From the NCBI GenBank assembly GCA_947471745.1, contig CANJKZ010000505.1:672520-736519 (forward strand): a DNA stretch of 64,000 bases, in the 5' to 3' direction. The position numbers and the translations under genes were made by a program. The number at the start of each line of letters is the position of its first letter. Positions within the stretch are counted from its first letter, which is position 1. Positions 32,874-46,439 of the stretch are shown piece after piece. This DNA comes from Closterium sp. Naga37s-1 (lineage: Eukaryota; Streptophyta; Zygnematophyceae; Desmidiales; Closteriaceae). The notes under the pieces were generated by a model. That model was not told the DNA's origin. It saw only the letters and a list, made by a program, of their open reading frames with translations, and made no database searches.

Positions 32874-35399
32874 GGCCCTTGTTCTTGCAATTTTGCACAC
32901 GCTAGTCCCTTGTTCTTGAAATTTTGCACACGCTAGGCCCTTTTTCTTGCAATTTTGCACACGCTAGGCCCTTGTTCTTGCAATTTTGCACTCGCTAGGC
33001 CCTTGTTCTTGCAATTTTGCACACGCTAGGCCCTTGTTCTTGCAATTTTGCACACGCTAGGCCCTTGTTCTTGAAATTTTGCACACACTAGGCCCTTGTT
33101 CTTGCAATTTTGCACTCGCTAGGCCGTTGTTCTTGAAATTTTGCACACGCTAGGCACTTGTTCTTGCAATTTTGCACTCGCTAGTCCCTTGTTCTTGCAA
33201 TTTTGCACTCGCTAGGCCCTTGTTCTTGCAATTTTGCAGTCGCTAGTCCCTTGTTCTTGCAATTTTGCACACGCTAAGCCCTTGTTCTTGCTATTTTGCA
33301 CACGCTAAGCCCTTGTTCTTGCTATTTTGCACACGCTAAGCCCTTGTTCTTGCTATTTTGCACACGCTAGGCCCTTGTTCTTGCTATTTTGCACACGCTA
33401 GGCCCTTGTTCTTGCAATTTTGCACTCGCTAGGCCCTTGTTCTTGCAATTTTGCACTCGCTAGGCCCTTGTTCTTGCAATTTTGCACACGCTAGGCCCTT
33501 GTTCTTGCAATTTTGCACACACTAGGCCCTTGTTCTTGAAATTTTGCACACGCTAGGCCCTTGTTCTTGCAATTTTGCACTCGCTAGGCCCTTGTTTTTG
33601 CACTTTTGCACACGCTAGGCCCTTGTTCTTGAAAATTTACACATGCTAGGCCCTTGTTCTTGAAATTTTGCACACGCTAGGCCCTTGTTCTTGCAATTTT
33701 GCACACGCTAGGCCCTTGTTCTTGAAATTTTGCACACGCTAGGCCCTTGTTCTTGCAATTTTGCACCCGCTAGGCCCTTTTTCTTGCAATTTTGCACTCG
33801 CTAGGCCCTTGTTCTTGCAATTTTGCACACGCTAGGCCCTTGTTCTTGCAATTTTGCACACGCTAGGCCTTGTTTTTGCAATTTTGCACATGCTAGGGCC
33901 TTGTTCGGACAATTTTGCACACGCTAGGCCCTTGTTCTTGCAATTTTGCACACGCTAGGCCCTTGTTCTTGCAATTTTGCACTCGCTAGGCCCTTGTTCT
34001 TGCAATTTTGCACTCGCTAGGCCCTTTTTCTTGCAATTTTGCACACGCTAGCCCCTTGTTCTTGAAATTTTGCACACGCTAGGCCCTTGTTCTTGCAATT
34101 TTGCACACGCTAGGCCCTTGGTCTTGAAATTTTGCACACGCTAGGCCCTTGTTCTTGCAATTTTGCACACGCTAGGCCCTTGTTCTTGCAATTTTGCACA
34201 CGCTAGGCCCTTGTTCTTGCTATTTTGCACACGCTAGGCCCTTGTTCTTGAATTTTTGCACACGCTAGGCCCTTGTTCTTGCAATTTTGCACACGCTAGG
34301 CCCTTGTTCTTGCAATTTTGCACACGCTAAGCCCTTGTTCTTGCTATTTTGCACACGCTGAGCCCTTGTTCTTGCTTTTTTGCACACGCTAAGCCCTTGT
34401 TCTTGCTATTTTGCACACGCTAAGCCCTTGTTCTTGCTATTTTGCACACGCTAGGCCCTTGTTCTTGCAATTTTGCACACGCCAGGCCCTTGTTCTTGCA
34501 ATTTTGCACATGCTAGGCCCTTGTTCTAGCAATTTTGTACACGCTAGGCCCTTGTTCTTGAAATTTTGCACACGCTAGGCCTTTGTTCTTGAAATTTTGC
34601 ACACGCTAGTCCCCTTGTTCTTGCAATTTTGCACCCGCTAGGCCCTTGTTCTTGCAATTTTGCACTCGCTAGGCCCTTGTTCTTGCAATTTTGCACACGC
34701 TAGGCCCTTGTTCTTGCATTTTTGCACACGCTAGGCCCTTGATTTTGCAAATTTGCACATGCTAGGCCCTTCTTCGGACAATTTTGCACACGCTAGGCCC
34801 TTGTTCTTGAAATTTTGCACACGCTAGGCCCTTGTTCTTGCTATTTCGCACACGCTAAGCCCTTGTTCTTGCAATTTTGCACACGCTAGGCTCTTGTTCT
34901 TGCAATATTGCACACGCTAGGCTCTTGTTCTTGCAATTTCGCACATGCTAGGCCCTTGTTCTTGCAATTTTGCACACGGTAGGCCCTTGTTCTTGCTATT
35001 TTGCACACGCTAGCCCCTTGTTCTTGAAATTTTGCACACGCTAGGCCCTTGTTCTTGCAATTTTGCACACGCTAGGCCCTTGTTCTTGAATTTTTGCACA
35101 CGCTAAGCCCTTGTTCTTGCTATTTTGTACACGCTGAGCCCTTGTTCTTGCTATTTTGCACACGCTAAGCCCTTGTTCTTGCTATTTTGCACACGCTAAG
35201 CCCTTGTTCTTGCTATTTTGCACACGCTAGGCCCTTGTTCTTGCAATTTTGCACACGCCAGGCCCTTGTTCTTGCAATTTTGCACATGCTAGGCCCTTGT
35301 TCTAGCAATTTTGTACACGCTAGGCCCTTGTTCTTGAAATTTTGCACACGCTAGGCCCTTGTTCTTACAATTTTGCACACGCTAGGCCCTTGTTCTTGC
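32874..35399. repeat. Higher-order satellite repeat, long form (2526 bp)
   Basis: From TTGCGGCCCTTG at 32874 to 35400. Its left part is collinear with 26731 onward at +6143 bp, then it shows small differences, so two long and two short forms alternate in the order long, short, short, long. Confidence 0.84.
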
Positions 35400-36467
35400 G
35401 GCCCTTGTTCTTGCAATTTTGCACACGCTAGTCCCTTGTTCTTGAAATTTTGCACACGCTAGGCCCTTTTTCTTGCAATTTTGCACACGCTAGGCCCTTG
35501 TTCTTGCAATTTTGCACTCGCTAGGCCCTTGTTCTATTTTGCACACGCTAGGCCCTTGTTCTTGCAATTTTGCACACGCTAGGCCCTTGTTCTTGAAATT
35601 TTGCACACACTAGGCCCTTGTTCTTGCAATTTTGCACTCGCTAGGCCGTTGTTCTTGAAATTTTGCACACGCTAGGCACTTGTTCTTGCAATTTTGCACT
35701 CGCTAGTCCCTTGTTCTTGCAATTTTGCACTCGCTAGGCCCTTGTTCTTGCAATTTTGCAGTCGCTAGGCCCTTGTTCTTGCAATTTTGCACTCGCTAGT
35801 CCCTTGTTCTTGCAATTTTGCACTCGCTAGGCCCTTGTTCTTGCAATTTTGCACACGCTAAGCCCTTGTTCTTGCTATTTTGCACACGCTAAGCCCTTGT
35901 TCTTGCTATTTTGCACACGCTAGGCCCTTGTTCTTGCTATTTTGCACACGCTAGGCCCGTGTTCTTGCAATTTTGCACTCGCTAGGCCCTTGTTCTTGCA
36001 ATGTTGCACTCGCTAGGCCCTTGTTCTTGCAATTTTGCACACGCTAGGCCCTTGTTCTTGCAATTTTGCACACGCTAGGCCCTTGTTTATGCAATTTTGC
36101 ACACGCTAGGCCCTTGTTCTTGCAATTTTTCACACGCTAGGCCCTTGTTCTTGAAATTTTGCACACGCTAGGGCCTTGTTCTTGCAATTTTGCACACGCT
36201 AGGCCCTTGTTCTTGAATTTTTGCACACGCTAGGCCCTTGTTCTTGCAATTTTGCACCCGCTAGGCCCTTGTTCTTGCGATTTTGCACTCGCTAGGCCCT
36301 TGTTCTTGCAATTTTGCACACGCTAGGCCCTTGTTCTTGAAAATTTGCACACGCTAGGCCCTTGTTCTTGAAATTTTGCACACGCTAGGCCCTTGTTCTT
36401 GCAATTTTGCACACGCTAGGCCTTTGTTCTTGAAATTTTGCACACGCTAGGCCCTTGTTCTTGCAAT

Positions 36468-36493
36468 TTTGCACCCGTGTGCAAACCCTAAAC
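36468..36493. other. Satellite orientation-switch junction
   Basis: Left of here every unit reads CTAGGCCCTTGTTCTTG; right of here every unit reads CAAGAACAAGGGCCTAG. At the switch, TTTGCAC (36468-36474) and GTGCAAA (36479-36485) form a 7-bp inverted repeat around CCGT. Overlapping its right arm is AAACCCTAAAC (36483-36493), which matches the plant-type telomere repeat CCCTAAA and is not part of a normal unit. The first right-arm unit is thus abnormal. The structure is consistent with an inversion or end-joining event. Confidence 0.85.
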
Positions 36494-39260
36494 AAGGGCC
36501 TAGCGTGTGCAAAATTGCAAGAACAAGGGCCTAGCGTGTGCAAAATTGCAAGAACAAGGGCCTAGCGTGTGCAAAATTTCAAGAACAAGGGCCTAGCATG
36601 TGCAAAATAGCAAGAACAAGGGCTTTGCGTGTGTGAAATAGCAAGAACAAGGGCTTAGCGTGTGCAAAATTTCAAGAACAAGTGCCTAGCGTGTGCAAAA
36701 TTTCAAGAACAAGGGCCTAGCGTGTGCAAAATTGCAAGAACAAAGGCCTAGCATGTGCAAAATTTCAAGAACAAGGGCCTAGCATGTGCAAAATTGCAAG
36801 AACAAGGGCCTAGCGTGTGCAAAATTGCAAGAACAAGAGCCTAGCGTGTGCAAAATTGCAAGAACAAGGGCCTAGCGTGTGCAAAATTGCAAAAACAAGG
36901 GCCTAGCGTGTGCAAAATTTCAAGAACAAGGGCCTAGCATGTGCAAAATAGCAAGAACAAGGGCTTTGTGTGTGTGAAATAGCAAGAACAAGGGCTTAGC
37001 GTGTGCAAAATTTCAAGAACAAGGGCCTAGCGAGTGCAAAATTGCAAGAACAAGTGCCTAGCGTGTGCAAAATTTCAAGAACAAGGGCCTAGCGTGTGCA
37101 AAATTGCAAAAGCAAGGGCCTAGCGAGTGCAAAATTGCAAGAACAAGGGCCTAGCGTGTGCAAAATTTCAAGAGCAAGGGCCTAGTGTGTGCAAAATTGC
37201 AAGAACAAGGGCCTAGCGAGTGCAAAATTGCAAGAACAAGGGCCTAGCGTGTGCAAAATTTCAAGAACAAGGGCCTAGAGTGTGCAAAATTGCAAGAACA
37301 TGTGCCTAGCGTGTGCAAAATTGCAAGAACAAGGGCCTAGCGTGTGCAAAATTGCAAGAACAAGGGCCTAGCATGTGCAAAATTTCAAGAACAAAGGCCT
37401 AGCGTGTGCAAAATTGCAAGAACAAGGGCCTAGCATGTGCAAAATTGCAAGAACAAGGGCCTAGCGTGTGCAAAATTGCAAAAACAAGGGCCTAGCGTGT
37501 GCAAAATTTCAAGAACAAGGGCCTAGCATGTGCAAAAATTCAAGAACAAGGGCTTTGCATGTGTGAAATAGCAAGAACAAGGGCTTAGCGTGTGCAAAAG
37601 TTCAAGAACAAGGGCCTAGCGAGTGCAAAATTGCAAGAACAAGTGCCTAGTGTATGCAAAATTTCAAGAACAAGGGCCTAGCGTGTGCAAAATTGCAAAA
37701 GCAAGGGCCTAGCGAGCGCAAAATTGCAAAAACAAGGGCCTAGCGTGTGCAAAATATCAAGAGCAAGGGCCTAGTGTGTGCAAAATTTCAAGAACAAGGG
37801 CCTAGCGAGTGCAAAATTGCAAGAACAAGGGCCTAGCGGGTGCAAAATTGCAAGAACAAGGGCCTAGCGTGTGCAAAATTTCAAGAACAAAGGCCTAGCG
37901 TGTGCAAAATTGCAAGAACAAGGGCCTAGCGTGTGCAAAATTTCAAGAACAAGGGCCTAGCGTGTGCAAAATTTCAAGAACAAGGGGCTAGCGTGTGCAA
38001 AATAGCAAGAACAAGGGCCTAGAGTGTGCAAAATTGCAAGAACAAGGGCCTAGCGAGTGCAAAATTGCAAGAACAAGGGCCTAGCAGGTGCAAAATTGCA
38101 AGAACAAGGGCCTAGCGTGTGCAAAATTTCAAGAGCAAGGGCCTAGTGTGTGCAAAATTGCAAGAACAAGGGCCTAGCGAGTGCAAAATTGCAAGAACAA
38201 GGGCCTAGCGTGTGCAAAATTTCAAGAACAAGGGCCTAGAGTGTGCAAAATTGCAAGAACATGTGCCTAGCGTGTGCAAAGTTGCAAGAACAAGGGCCTA
38301 GCGTGTGCAAAATTGCAAGAACAACGGCCTAGCATGTGCAAAATTTCAAGAACAAAGGCCTAGCGTGTGCAAAATTGCAAGAACAAGGGCCTAGCGTGTG
38401 CAAAATTGCAAGAACAAGGGCCTAGCGTGTGCAAAATTGCAAAAACAAGGGCCTAGCGTGTGCAAAATTTCAAGAACAAGGGCCTAGCATGTGTAAAAAA
38501 TCAAGAACAAGGGCTTTGCATGTGTGAAATAGCAAGAACAAGGGCTTAGCGTGTGCAAAAGTTCAAGAACAAGGGCCTAGCGAGTGCAAAATTGCAAAAG
38601 CAAGGGCCTAGCGAGTGCAAAATTGCAAAAACAAGGGCCTAGCGTGTGCAAAATTTCAAGAGCAAGGGCCTAGTGTGTGCAAAATTTCAAGAACAAGGGC
38701 CTAGCGAGTGCAAAATTGCAAGAACAAGGGCCTAGCGTGTGCAAAATAGCAAGAACAAGGGCCTAGCATGTGCGAAATTTCAAGAACAAGGGCCTAGCGT
38801 GTGCAAAAGTGCAAGAACAAGGGCCTAGCGTGTGCAAAATTGCAAGAACAAGGGCCTAGCATGTGCAAAATAGCAAGAACAAGGGCCTAGCGTGTGCAAA
38901 ATTTCAAGAACAAGGGCCTAGCGTGTGCAAAATTGCAAGAACAAGGGCCTAGCGTGTGCAAAATAGCAAGAACAAGGGCCTAGCGTGTGCAAAATTGCAA
39001 GAACAAGGGCCTAGCGTGTGCAAAATTTCAAGAACAAGGGCCTAGCGTGTGCAAAATTGCAAGAACAAGGGCTTTGCGTGTGTGAAAAAGCAAGAACAAG
39101 GGCCTAGCGTGTGCAAAATTGCAAGAACAAGGGCCTAGCGTGTGCAAAATAGCAAGAACAAGTGCTTTGCGTGTGTGAAATAGCAAGAACAAGGGCTTAG
39201 CGTGTGCAAAATTTCAAGAACAAGGGCCTAGCGAGTGCAAAATTGCAAGAACAAGGGCCT

Positions 39261-42200
39261 AGCTTTTGCAAAATTTCAAGAGTAAGGGCCTAGTGTGTGC
39301 AAAATTGCAAGAACAAGGGCCTAGCGAGTGCAAAATTGCAAGAACAAGGGCCTAGCGTGTGCAAAATAGCAAGAACAAGGGCCTAGCGTGTGCAAAATTG
39401 CAAGAACAAGGGCCTAGCGTGTGCAAAATTGCAAGAACAAGGGCCTAGCGTGTACAAAATAGCAAGTACAAGGGCCTAGCGTGCGCAAAAGTGCAAGAAC
39501 AAGGGCCTAGCGTGTGCAAAATTTCAAGAACAAGGGCCTAGCATGTGCAAAATAGCAAGAACAAGGGCTTTGCGTGTGTGAAATAGCAAGAACAAGGGCT
39601 TAGCGTGTGCAAAATTTCAAGAACAAGTGCCTAGCGTGTGCAAAATTTCAAGAACAAGGGCCTAGCGTGTGCAAAATTGCAAAAGCAAGGGCCTAGCGAG
39701 TGCAAAATTGCAAGAACAAGGGCCTAGCGTGTGCAAAATTTCAAGAGCAAGGGCCTTGTGTGTGCAAAATTGCAAGAACAAGGGCCTAGCGAGTGCAAAA
39801 TTGCAAGAACAAGGGCCTAGCGTGTGCAAAATTTCAAGAACAAGGGCCTAGCGTGTGCAAAATTGCAAAAACAAGGGCCTAGCGTGTGCAAAATTGCAAG
39901 AACAAGGGCCTAGCGTGTGCAAAATTTCAAGAACAAGGGCCTAGCGTGTGCAAAATTGCAAGTACATGTGCCTAGCGTGTGCAAAATTGCAAGAACAAGG
40001 GCCTAGCGTGTGCAAAATTGCAAGAACAAGGGCCTAGCGTGTGCAAAATTGCAAGAACAAGGGCCTAGCGTGTGCAAAATTCCAAGAACAAGGGCCTAGC
40101 GTGTGCAAAATTGCAAGAACAAGGGCCTAGCGTGTGCAAAATAGCAAGAACAAGGGCCTAGCGTGTGCAAAATTGCAAGAACAAGGGCCTAGCGTGTGCA
40201 AAATTTCAAGAACAAGGGCCTAGCGTGTGCAAAATTGCAAGAACAAGGGCCTAGCGAGTGCAAAATTGCAAGAACAAGTGCCTAGCGTGTGCAAAATTTC
40301 AAGAACAAGGGCCTAGCGTGTGCAAAATTGCAAAAGCAAGGGCCTAGCGAGTGCAAAATTGCAAGAACAAGGGCCTAGCGTGTGCAAAATTTCAAGAGCA
40401 AGGGCCTAGTGTGTGCAAAATTGCAAGAACAAGGGCCTAGCGAGTGCAAAATTGCAAGAACAAGGGCCTAGCGTGTGCAAAATTTCAAGAACAAGGGCCT
40501 AGAGTGTGCAAAATTGCAAGAACATGTGCCTAGCGTGTGCAAAATTGCAAGAACAAGGGCCTAGCGTGTGCAAAATTGCAAGAACAAGGGCCTAGCATGT
40601 GCAAAATTTCAAGAACAAAGGCCTAGCGTGTGCAAAATTGCAAGAACAAGGGCCTAGCGTGTGCAAAATTGCAAGAACAAGGGCCTAGCGTGTGCAAAAT
40701 TGCAAAAACAAGGGCCTAGCGTGTGCAAAATTTCAAGAACAAGGGCCTAGCATGTGCAAAAAATCAAGAACAAGGGCTTTGCATGTGTGAAATAGCAAGA
40801 ACAAGGGCTTAGCGTGTGCAAAAGTTCAAGAACAAGGGCCTAGCGAGTGCAAAATTGCAAGAACAAGTGCCTAGTGTATGCAAAATTTCAAGAACAAGGG
40901 CCTAGCGTGTGCAAAATTGCAAAAGCAAGGGCCTAGCGAGTGCAAAATTGCAAAAACAAGGGCCTAGCGTGTGCAAAATTTCAAGAGCAAGGGCCTAGTG
41001 TGTGCAAAATTTCAAGAACAAGGGCCTAGCGAGTGCAAAATTGCAAGAACAAGGGCCTAGCGTGTGCAAAATAGCAAGAACAAGGGCCTAGCATGTGCGA
41101 AATTTCAAGAACAAGGGCCTAGCGTGTGCAAAAGTGCAAGAACAAGGGCCTAGCGTGTGCAAAATTGCAAGAACAAGGGCCTAGCATGTGCAAATAGCAA
41201 GAACAAGGGCCTAGCGTGTGCAAAATCTCAAGAACAAGGGCCTAGCGTTTGCAAAATTGCAAGAACAAGGGCCTAGCGTGTGCAAAATAGCAAGAACAAG
41301 GGCCTAGCGTGTGCAAAATTGCAAGAACAAGGGCCTAGCGTGTGCAAAATTTCAAGAACAAGGGCCTAGCGTGTGCAAAATTGCAAGAACAAGGGCCTAG
41401 CGTGTGCAAAATTTCAAGAACAAGGGCTTTGCGTGTGTGAAAAAGCAAGAACAAGGGCCTAGCGTGTGCAAAATTGCAAGAACAAGGGCCTAGCGTGTGC
41501 AAAATAGCAAGAACAAGGGCTTTGCGTGTGTGAAATAGCAAGAACAAGGGCTTAGCGTGTGCAAAATTTCAAGAACAAGGGCCTAGCGAGTGCAAAATTG
41601 CAAGAACAAGGGCCTAGCTTTTGCAAAATTTCAAGAGTAAGGGCCTAGTGTGTGCAAAATTGCAAGAACAAGGGCCTAGCGAGTGCAAAATTGCAAGAAC
41701 AAGGGCCTAGCGTGTGCAAAATAGCAAGAACAAGGGCCTAGCGTGTGCAAAATTGCAAGAACAAGGGCCTAGCGTGTGCAAAATTTCAAGAACAAGGGCC
41801 TAGCGTGTGCAAAATTTCAAGAACAAGGGCCTAGCGTGTGCAAAATAGCAAGAACAAGGGCCTAGCGTGTGCAAAATTGCAAGAACAAGGACCTAGCGTG
41901 TGCAAAATTGCAAGAACAAGGGCCTAGCGTGTACAAAATAGCAAGTACAAGGGCCTAGCGTGTGCAAAAGTGCAAGAACAAGGGCCTAGCGTGTGCAAAA
42001 TTTCAAGAACAAGGGCCTAGCATGTGCAAAATAGCAAGAACAAGGGCTTTGCGTGTGTGAAATAGCAAGAACAAGGGCTTAGCGTGTGCAAAATTTCAAG
42101 AACAAGTGCCTAGCGTGTGCAAAATTTCAAGAACAAGGGCCTAGCGTGTGCAAAATTTCAAGAGCAAGGGCCTTGTGTGTGCAAAATTGCAAGAACAAGG

Positions 42201-44218
42201 GCCTAGCGAGTGGAAAATTGCAAGAACAAGGGCCTAGCGTGTGCAAAATTTCAAGAACAAGGGCCTAGCGTGTGCAAAATTGCAAAAACAAGGGCCTAGC
42301 GTGTGCAAAATTGCAAGAACAAGGGCCTAGCGTGTGCAAAATTTCAAGAACAAGGGCCTAGCGTGTGCAAAATTGCAAGTACATGTGCCTAGCGTGTGCA
42401 AAATTGCAAGAACAAGGGCCTAGCGTGTGCAAAATTGCAAGAACAAGGGCCTAGCGTGTGCAAAATTGCAAGAACAAGGGCCTAGCGTGTGCAAAATTTC
42501 AAGAACAAGGGCCTAGCGTGTGCGAAATTGAAAGAACAAGGGCCTAGCGTGTGCAAAATAGCAAGAACAAGGGCCTAGCGTGTGCAAAATTGCAAGAACA
42601 AGGGCCTAGCATGTGCAAAATTTCAAGAACAAGGGCCTAGCGTGTGCAAAAGTGCAAGAACAAGGGCCTAGCGTGTGCAAAATTGCAAGAACAAGGGCCT
42701 AGCGTGTGCAAAATTGCAAAAACAAGGGCCTAGCATGTGCAAAATTTCAAGAACAAGGGCCTAGCATGTGCAAAATAGCAAGAACAAGGGCTTTGCGTGT
42801 GTGAAATAGCAAGAACAAGGGCTTAGCGTGTGCAAAATTTCAAGAACAAGGGCCTAGCGAGTGCAAAATTGCAAGAACAAGTGCCTAGCGTGTGCAAAAT
42901 TTCAAGAACAAGGGCCTAGCGTGTGCAAAATTGCAAAAGCAAGGGCCTAGCGAGTGCAAAATTGCAAGAACAAGGGCCTAGCGTGTGCAAAATTTCAAGA
43001 GCAAGGGCCTAGTGTGTGCAAAATTGCAAGAACAAGGGCCTAGCGAGTGCAAAATTGCAAGAACAAGGGCCTAGCGTGTGCAAAAATTCAAGAACAAGGG
43101 CCTAGAGTGTGCAAAATTGCAAGAACATGTGCCTAGCGTGTGCAAAATTGCAAGAACAAGGGCCTAGCGTGTGCAAAATTGCAAGAACAAGGGCCTAGCA
43201 TGTGCAAAATTTCAAGAACAAAGGCCTAGCGTGTGCAAAATTGCAAGAACAAGGGCCTAGCGTGTGCAAAATTGCAAGAACAAGGGCCTAGCGTGTGCAA
43301 AATTGCGAAAACAAGGGCCTAGCGTGTGCAAAATTTCAAGAACAAGGGCCTAGCATGTGCAAAAAATCAAGAACAAGGGCTTTGCATGTGTGAAATAGCA
43401 AGAACAAGGGCTTAGCGTGTGCAAAAGTTCAAGAACAAGGGCCTAGCGAGTGCAAAATTGCAAGAACAAGTGCCTAGTGTATGCAAAATTTCAAGAACAA
43501 GGGCCTAGCGTGTGCAAAATTGCAAAAGCAAGGGCCTAGCGAGTGCAAAATTGCAAGAACAAGGGCCTAGCGTGTGCAAAATTTCAAGAGCAAGGGCCTA
43601 GCGTGTGCAAAATTTCAAGAACAAGGGCCTAGCGAGTGCAAAATTGCAAGAACAAGGGCCTAGCGTGTGCAAAATAGCAAGAACAAGGGCCTAGCATGTG
43701 CGAAATTTCAAGAACAAGGGCCTAGCGTGTGCAAAAGTGCAAGAACAAGGGCCTAGCGTGTGCAAAATTGCAAGAACAAGGGCCTAGCATGTGCAAAATA
43801 GCAAGAACAAGGGCCTAGCGTGTGCAAAATTTCAAGAACAAGGGCCTAGCCTGTGCAAAATTGCAAGAACAAGGGCCTAGCGTGTGCAAAAAGCAAGAAC
43901 AAGGGCCTAGCGTGTGCAAAATTGCAAGAACAAGGGCCTAGCGTGTGCAAAAGTTCAAGAACAAGGGCCTAGCGTGTGCAAAATTGCAAGAACAAGGGCC
44001 TAGCGTGTGCAAAATTTCAAGAACAAGGGCTTTGCGTGTGTGAAAAAGCAAGAACAAGGGCCTAGCGTGTGCAAAATTGCAAGAACAAGGGCCTAGCGTG
44101 TGCAAAATAGCAAGAACAAGGGCTTTGCGTGTGTGAAATAGCAAGAACAAGGGCTTAGCGTGTGCAAAATTTCAAGAACAAGGGCCTAGCGAGCGCAAAA
44201 TTGCAAGAACAAGGGCCT
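39261..44218. repeat. Higher-order blocks of about 2.4-2.6 kb
   Basis: The rare unit AGCTTTTGC followed by AAGAGTAAGG occurs at 39261, 41616 and 44219 (spacings 2355 and 2603). The AAGTACATGTGCC unit occurs near 39961, 42378 and, as AAGTAAATGTGCC, 44919 (spacings 2417 and 2541). Identical spurious frames at 39669 and 44627 give 4958 bp, the sum of both steps. Two tandem blocks have changed length by gain or loss of units. Confidence 0.8.
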
Positions 44219-46439
44219 AGCTTTTGCAAAATTTCAAGAGTAAGGGCCTAGTGTGTGCAAAATTGCAAGAACAAGGGCCTAGCGAGTGCAAAATTGCAAG
44301 AACAAGGGCCTAGCGTGTGCAAAATAGCAAGAACAAGGGCCTAGCGTGTGCAAAATTGCAAGAACAAGGGCCTAGCGTGTGCAAAATTGCAAGAACAAGG
44401 GCCTAGCGTGTACAAAATAGCAAGTACAAGGGCCTAGCGTGCGCAAAAGTGCAAGAACAAGGGCCTAGCGTGTGCAAAATTTCAAGAACAAGGGCCTAGC
44501 ATGTGCAAAATAGCAAGAACAAGGGCTTTGCGTGTGTGAAATAGCAAGAACAAGGGCTTAGCGTGTGCAAAATTTCAAGAACAAGTGCCTAGCGTGTGCA
44601 AAATTTCAAGAACAAGGGCCTAGCGTGTGCAAAATTGTAAAAGCAAGGGCCTAGCGAGTGCAAAATTGCAAGAACAAGGGCCTAGCGTGTGCAAAATTTC
44701 AAGAGCAAGGGCCTTGTGTGTGCAAAATTGCAAGAACAAGGGCCTTGCGAGTGCAAAATTGCAAGAACAAGGGCCTAGCGTGTGCAAAATTTCAAGAACA
44801 AGGGCCTAGCGTGTGCAAAATTGCAAAAACAAGGGCCTAGCGTGTGCAAAATTGCAAGAACAAGGGCCTAGCGTGTGCAAAATTTCAAGAACAAGGGCCT
44901 AGCGTGTGCAAAATTGCAAGTAAATGTGCCTAGCGTGTGCAAAATTGCAAGAACAAGGGCCTAGCGTGTGCAAAATTGCAAGAACAAGGGCCTAGCGTGT
45001 GCAAAATAGCAAGAACAAGGGCCTAGCGTGTGCAAAATTTCAAGAACAAGGGCCTAGCGTGTGCGAAATTGAAAGAACAAGGGCCTAGCGTGTGCAAAAT
45101 AGCAAGAACAAGGGCCTAGCATGTGCAAAATTCCAAGAACAAGGGCCTAGCATGTGCAAAATTTCAAGAACAAGGGCCTAGCATGTGCAAAAGTGCAAGA
45201 ACAAGGGCCTAGCGTGTGCAAAATTGCAAGAACAAGGGCCTAGCGTGTGCGAAATTGCAAGAACAAGGGCCTAGCGTGTGCAAAATTGCAAGAACAAAGG
45301 CCTAGCATGTGCAAAATTTCAAGAACAAGGGCCTAGCGTGTGCAAAATTGCAAGAACAAGGGCCTAGCGTGTGCAAAATTGCAAGAACAAGGGCCTAGCG
45401 TGTGCAAAATTGCAAGAACAAGGGCCTAGCGTGTGCAAAATTGCAAAAACAAGGGCCTAGCGTGTGCAAAATTTCAAGAACAAGGGCCTAGCATGTGCAA
45501 AATAGCAAGAACAAGGGCTTTGCGTGTGTGAAATAGCAAGAACAAGGGCTTAGCGTGTGCAAAATTTCAAGAACAAGGGCCTAGCGAGTGCAAAATTGCA
45601 AGAACAAGTGCCTAGCGTGTGCAAAATTGCAAGAACAAGGGCCTAGCGTGTGCAAAATTGCAAGAACAAGGGCCTAGCGTGTGCGAAATTGCAAGAACAA
45701 GGGCCTAGCGTGTGCAAAATTGCAAGAACAAAGGCCTAGCATGTGCAAAATTTCAAGAACAAGGGCCTAGCGTGTGCAAAATTGCAAGAACAAGGGCCTA
45801 GCGTGTGCAAAATTGCAAGAACAAGGGCCTAGCGTGTGCAAAATTGCAAGAACAAGGGCCTAGCGTGTGCAAAATTGCAAAAACAAGGGCCTAGCGTGTG
45901 CAAAATTTCAAGAACAAGGGCCTAGCATGTGCAAAATAGCAAGAACAAGGGCTTTGCGTGTGTGAAATAGCAAGAACAAGGGCTTAGCGTGTGCAAAAGT
46001 TCAAGAACAAGGGCCTAGCGAGTGCAAAATTGCAAGAACAAGTGCCTAGTGTATGCAAAATTTCAAGAACAAGGGCCTAGCGTGTGCAAAATTGCAAAAG
46101 CAAGGGCCTAGCGAGTGCAAAATTGCAAGAACAAGGGCCTAGCGTGTGCAAAATTTCAAGAGCAAGGGACTAGTGTGTGCGAAATTGCAAGAACAAGGGC
46201 CTAGCGAGTGCAAAATTGCAAGAACAAGGGCCTAGCATGTGCAAAATAGCAAGAACAAGGGCCTAGCGTGTGCAAAATTGCAAGAACAAGGGCCTAGCGT
46301 GTGCAAAATTGCAAGAACAAGGGCCTAGCGTGTGCAAAATTGCAAGAACAAGGGCCTAGCGTGTGCAAAATTGCAAGAACAAGGGCCTAGCGTGTGCAAA
46401 ATTTCAAGAACAAGGGCCTAGCATGTGCAAAATTTCAAG

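Larger units (their letters stand above)
24731..36474 (-). repeat. 31-bp satellite, left arm, segment 3
   Basis: The satellite resumes in the same orientation after the copia element and runs uninterrupted to the orientation switch. It contains truncated units usable as landmarks (for example TTGCGGCCCTTG) and repeated CTAAG-type unit clusters. Apparent 60-codon frames at 28804, 30582, 32360 and 34886 are identical because the array is duplicated. They end at the CTAG-borne stop and are not genes. Confidence 0.96.

Noticed and set aside
36483..36493. A true interstitial telomere array
   Set aside because: Only about one and a half CCCTAAA repeats are present. It is kept as a breakpoint observation, not annotated as a telomere.
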